From Hyphomicrobium sp. (GTDB lineage: Bacteria > Pseudomonadota > Alphaproteobacteria > Rhizobiales > Hyphomicrobiaceae), in contig RXJH01000003.1 of the NCBI GenBank assembly GCA_003987725.1, positions 124,001-188,000 of the forward strand: 64,000 bases of DNA. The letters are read 5' to 3'. A program made the position numbers and the translations under genes. Of the stretch, positions 61,081 to 64,000 are shown one piece after another. The notes under the pieces were generated by a model that did no database searches, was not told the DNA's origin, and was given only the letters and a program-made list of their open reading frames with translations. Every line of letters starts with the position of its first letter. Positions within the stretch are counted from its first letter, which is position 1.

Positions 61081-61566
61081 GTGAACCTGCGAAGTCTCAC
61101 TCAGGATATCGATAAACTGTCGGCGGCTGACGCTGTCGTTGTAAATAGTTATGCGCGTTATATCTTGAAAAAGTCCGCGCTCTGCGCACTCTCCGCGTTC
61201 ATCGCGATTTGCGGCATCGGATTGTTGGAACTCGCTTCGTTTTGGCTTCTTGAGCCGTCTTTGGGGCCTGCTGGAGCCGTGGCTGTCCTGGGCGCCGTCA
61301 ACGTGTTCGTGGCACTTTTGGTTTTTGCAGTTGCTGTATTACTCAAACCTGGCCCCGAATTCTCATTCGCACTCGACGTCCGAAAATCGGCAATACAGGC
61401 GCTGGAGCAGGACGTTTCGCCGATGGCCGGCAGACCTGATGCCTCGGCGTTTACAGTGGGCGAAGCATTGGTATCAGCGGTCGTTTTGCCGCTACTGGTG
61501 ACGCTGCTCCGAAATTTTAAGACTGCGCAGTCCGCGAAGACCGAATTAGCCGAAACAGCGAAATGA
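61081..61566 (+). CDS. Holin-like/phage-shock-type integral membrane protein
   Basis: This 161-residue protein has a short soluble N-terminus, two central hydrophobic helices (CALSAFIAICGIGLLELASFWLLE and AVAVLGAVNVFVALLVFAVAVLL) and a C-terminal helix (VVLPLLVTLLRNF). This resembles the small holin-like proteins encoded near DUF883/YqjD genes in Hyphomicrobiales. It has a GTG start with GAAGG upstream. The layout suits a membrane-stress protein. Family assignment is tentative. Confidence 0.6.
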   Translation: MNLRSLTQDIDKLSAADAVVVNSYARYILKKSALCALSAFIAICGIGLLELASFWLLEPSLGPAGAVAVLGAVNVFVALLVFAVAVLLKPGPEFSFALDVRKSAIQALEQDVSPMAGRPDASAFTVGEALVSAVVLPLLVTLLRNFKTAQSAKTELAETAK

Positions 61567-61585
61567 AGATCGATTTCTCAACTGC

Positions 61586-64000
61586 CTAAGGCAGGCTCGC
61601 ATGGGCCGTGACGCCTTGAGGACGCCAGACGATTTCGCGAACAGACGGATCGTCCGGGATTATGTGCAACTTGAAGCCGAGTTCGTCCGCCATCGTGAGC
61701 ATCTGCCGGTTCTCGATGTGCACAAGTCCAAACACCTCGGTCACCCCCTCTGAACGCGCGTAGCTCATCAGCGCGTTCATAAGGTGCCGGCCAAGACCGT
61801 AGCTATGCAGGTCTGATCTGACGAGCACGCCAAACTCACCTCGGGTGCGGTCAGGTTCTAGAATGAGGCGTGACACACCGAGCAGTTCGCCGGAGTCCTT
61901 CTTTATCGCGACAAACGCCATTTCTCGTGCGTAGTCGATCTGTGTCAGCTTGGCTAAGAAGGTATGCGGAAACGCACTCCGGCCCGTGAAGAAACGCAGG
62001 CGGATATCGTCCGGTGATATGCGCGCGAAGAACGGTCCGTAGCGCGGCTCATCGTCTGGCCTCACCGGCCGCAGTGTAATCTCACCAATGCCATCTATTG
62101 TAATCGCTTGTTGCAACCCTGAGGGATAAGGCCGGATAGCGAGTTCCTGTCTTGGGCTGACCCGTTCATCTGCGAGCTTCAGACGGGCGTCGATCGCGAT
62201 CACGCCGTTCTCGTCGACCAACAGCGGATTGATATCCAATTCGCGGATCTCAGGGTGACGGATAATGAGATCGCTCACGCGTACCAACACATCGGCGACG
62301 GCATTGATGTCGGATGCGGGCCTGTCCCGATATCCGGCTAACAAACGAGAGATGCGCGTCTCCGCAATCATCTGGCGGGCGAGAAGCATATCGAGCGGCG
62401 GTAACGCGAGGGCACTGTCGCCGATGACTTCAACGGCGACGCCACCGGCGCCGAACAGCATCATCGGCCCAAATGTTTGATCGACGTTCATCCCGACGAT
62501 GATTTCGAGCGCATTTGGTCTGCTGATCATAGGTTCAATGGTAAATCCATCGATGCGCGCGTCTGGGAGCTTGGTCTTGATGTGCGCCAGCATTTCCACT
62601 GCCGCCTGTTCCGCAGATGCAGCGCTTTCCAGTCCGAGGCGTACGCCCCCGACGTCGGATTTGTGCGAGATATCGGGCGAGGCGATCTTGATCGCGCATG
62701 CCTGGGCCTGTTTCAACACGTCAGAGGCGATGGTTCGAACCTCGACGGGAGTCTTTGCGAGCACGGCCTTGTTGGTCGGGATACCATAGGCTGCCAGTAT
62801 CGTCTTCGTTTCGAGTGCTGACGCCACCGTGCGTCCTGCTCTGAGTATGCGTTGAATTTCCGCAGCCGCGTCTTCCGCGTGGTGCGTCCGTTCTTCCCCA
62901 GTAACGGGAGGCGTCTGCATCAGCTCGGTCTGCGCTCGCGCATAGCCGACCAACTGCATGAAACCGGTGATAGCCTCTGACGTCGTCGCGAAGGTCGGTA
63001 TATTGTTTGCCGTGAATAGCTCGCGAGGTTCCTTTGCAGCCGCCTCTCCGAGCCAGCACGTTATGACAGGCTTTGGCGGGTTGCTGCCGCTGCGGTTCAA
63101 CTTGATTTCGCTGATCACGGCAGCCGCCGCATCGCGCGCAGATGTGATCGCGGTTGGACAGTGTAGGACAAGCACGGCATCGGACTGCGGATCTTGGAGA
63201 AGCTCGTGAAGCGCATCGGTGTAACGCTTCGCAGTGGCGTCGCCGATGATGTCGACAGGATTGCCGTGCGACCAGGTTGTCGGAAGCACCTTATCGAGCG
63301 CCGCTGTCGTCTTCATATCGAGCTTCGCCAGGACTCCGGTAGCATCCTGCAATTCGTCCGCGGCGAGGACGCCGGCGCCGCCGCCGTTCGTCAGGATTGC
63401 CAGTCGTTCGCCGTCGAGCTTTGGTGCGTGGGCGAGGATTTCGGCGGCCGCGAAAAGTTCGTCGAGCGTTTTGACCCGAAGCAAACCCGAACGGCGGAAC
63501 GCAGCATCATAGGCAGCATCGGATCCGGCCAACGCGCCCGTGTGCGAAAGTGCGGCGCGGGCTCCTCCCGTGTGGCGTCCGCTCTTGACGACGACGACGG
63601 GCTTTAATCTTGCTGCACGGCGCGCGGCAGAGAGAAATTTTGAAGCGTGGGTCACTGCCTCGACGTAGAGAAGAATGGCGCGGCTAGACCGATCGGTCGC
63701 GAGATAGTCGAGCATGTCGCCAAGATCGACATCTGCCATTTCTCCGAGAGACACCACGTGCGAGAAGCCGATGCCACGTGGAGCCGCCCAGTCGATAATC
63801 GCAGTTAGCAGCGCGCCGGATTGCGATACGAAAGCCAAATCGCCGCCTAGCGGAGCCCGATGTGCGAAGCTCGCATTGAGGCCAATCTGCGGAACCATAA
63901 GGCCGATGCAATTCGGTCCGAGGATGCGCAGACAATTCGGACGAGCGGCGTCGAGCATTTCTTTCGATCTTGGGCCGAGACCTGCCGTCAACACGACAGC
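61586..64000 (-). CDS. ADP-forming acyl-CoA synthetase fused to GNAT acetyltransferase, Pat-like (5' end outside window)
   Basis: At least 804 codons are visible, and the frame is open to the window edge, so the start lies beyond 64000. Parts seen in order are the end of the CoA-binding domain (AVVLTAGLGPRSKE), a succinyl-CoA-ligase-like domain with the phosphorylatable His in LSHTGALAGSDAAYDAAF, an ATP-grasp domain (about 400-620), and a GNAT domain at the C-terminus (GEITLRPVRPDDEPRYGPFF to GYGLGRH-type SYGLGRHLMNALMSYA). This is the architecture of Pat/YfiQ-type protein lysine acetyltransferases that tune acyl-CoA synthetases, with an often catalytically silent synthetase part. Here the synthetase His motif is intact. 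Confidence 0.9.
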   Translation of the reverse strand, partial: AVVLTAGLGPRSKEMLDAARPNCLRILGPNCIGLMVPQIGLNASFAHRAPLGGDLAFVSQSGALLTAIIDWAAPRGIGFSHVVSLGEMADVDLGDMLDYLATDRSSRAILLYVEAVTHASKFLSAARRAARLKPVVVVKSGRHTGGARAALSHTGALAGSDAAYDAAFRRSGLLRVKTLDELFAAAEILAHAPKLDGERLAILTNGGGAGVLAADELQDATGVLAKLDMKTTAALDKVLPTTWSHGNPVDIIGDATAKRYTDALHELLQDPQSDAVLVLHCPTAITSARDAAAAVISEIKLNRSGSNPPKPVITCWLGEAAAKEPRELFTANNIPTFATTSEAITGFMQLVGYARAQTELMQTPPVTGEERTHHAEDAAAEIQRILRAGRTVASALETKTILAAYGIPTNKAVLAKTPVEVRTIASDVLKQAQACAIKIASPDISHKSDVGGVRLGLESAASAEQAAVEMLAHIKTKLPDARIDGFTIEPMISRPNALEIIVGMNVDQTFGPMMLFGAGGVAVEVIGDSALALPPLDMLLARQMIAETRISRLLAGYRDRPASDINAVADVLVRVSDLIIRHPEIRELDINPLLVDENGVIAIDARLKLADERVSPRQELAIRPYPSGLQQAITIDGIGEITLRPVRPDDEPRYGPFFARISPDDIRLRFFTGRSAFPHTFLAKLTQIDYAREMAFVAIKKDSGELLGVSRLILEPDRTRGEFGVLVRSDLHSYGLGRHLMNALMSYARSEGVTEVFGLVHIENRQMLTMADELGFKLHIIPDDPSVREIVWRPQGVTAHASLP

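Noticed and set aside
1-64000. Insertion sequences, prophage genes, CRISPR arrays, tRNAs and rRNA
   Set aside because: I looked for transposase or integrase frames, regular spaced repeats, and tRNA-like cloverleaf motifs and saw none. The holin-like protein at 61081 has no other phage genes beside it.

Overview
The window reads as about 64 kb of chromosomal DNA from an alphaproteobacterium of the order Hyphomicrobiales. A Hyphomicrobium-like methylotroph or amine degrader is my best guess. This rests on GC-rich codon use, on the many two-component flavin monooxygenases, amine and betaine oxidation genes and glutamine-synthetase-like enzymes, and on family resemblance; no ribosomal or marker gene is present to prove it. 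I found no tRNA, rRNA, CRISPR array, insertion sequence or phage module. Coding density is high, and the regions below look like adjoining catabolic islands.

Region 1 (1-12.2 kb). The 3' part of an RND efflux pump gene is followed by a minus-strand operon running from 8.2 to 2.5 kb. It encodes a luciferase-like monooxygenase, a YtcJ-type amidohydrolase, a flavin reductase, an EthD-domain protein, a 51-residue membrane microprotein, an aldehyde dehydrogenase and a DUF4242 protein, and it ends in a strong intrinsic terminator. Divergent from it are a double-length Lrp/AsnC regulator, an MFS carrier and an NCS1 (nucleobase/hydantoin type) permease. The layout recalls the Rut pyrimidine pathway in logic but not in gene identity.

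Region 2 (12.2-28.4 kb). A polyamine/betaine-type ABC importer (binding protein, ATPase, two permeases) leads into a dimethylglycine/sarcosine-dehydrogenase-like flavoprotein. Next come a quinone-reductase-like protein and an aldehyde dehydrogenase, then two XRE-cupin regulators and an AraC regulator. They are followed by an acyl-CoA-dehydrogenase-fold protein that lacks the usual catalytic Glu, its overlapping flavin reductase and a cupin dioxygenase-like protein. An M20 amidohydrolase closes the region. The importer is preceded by an unusual cluster of TTTGCG/CGCAAA repeats.

Region 3 (28.4-34.3 kb). This holds envelope and stress genes (a DUF2092 protein, Hsp20, small membrane proteins), a Rieske-FAD ferredoxin-reductase-like fusion and a Baeyer-Villiger-type flavin monooxygenase.

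Region 4 (34.3-49.1 kb). This is the most interesting part: an apparent amine/amide catabolic island. It has a creatininase homologue, three SDR dehydrogenases, two glutamine-synthetase-like (gamma-glutamylamide synthetase type) genes and a complete branched-chain-amino-acid-type ABC importer whose first ATPase gene carries a frameshift. It also has a cysteine-rich protein of unknown function, an HSL-type hydrolase, a GntR/FCD regulator and a class I glutamine amidotransferase. A shared TGGTCTA-type operator sits in front of the monooxygenase, the SDR/importer divergon and the regulator, which suggests one regulon.

Region 5 (49.1-64 kb). This contains a ClC channel with CBS domains, a MarR regulator, an octaheme cytochrome c-TPR protein, an exported sulfatase, a periplasmic 2H phosphoesterase and an exported HAD phosphatase. 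It ends with a kinase-like APH/ATPase fusion, a CBS protein, a holin-like membrane protein and the 3' part of an ADP-forming acyl-CoA synthetase fused to a GNAT acetyltransferase.
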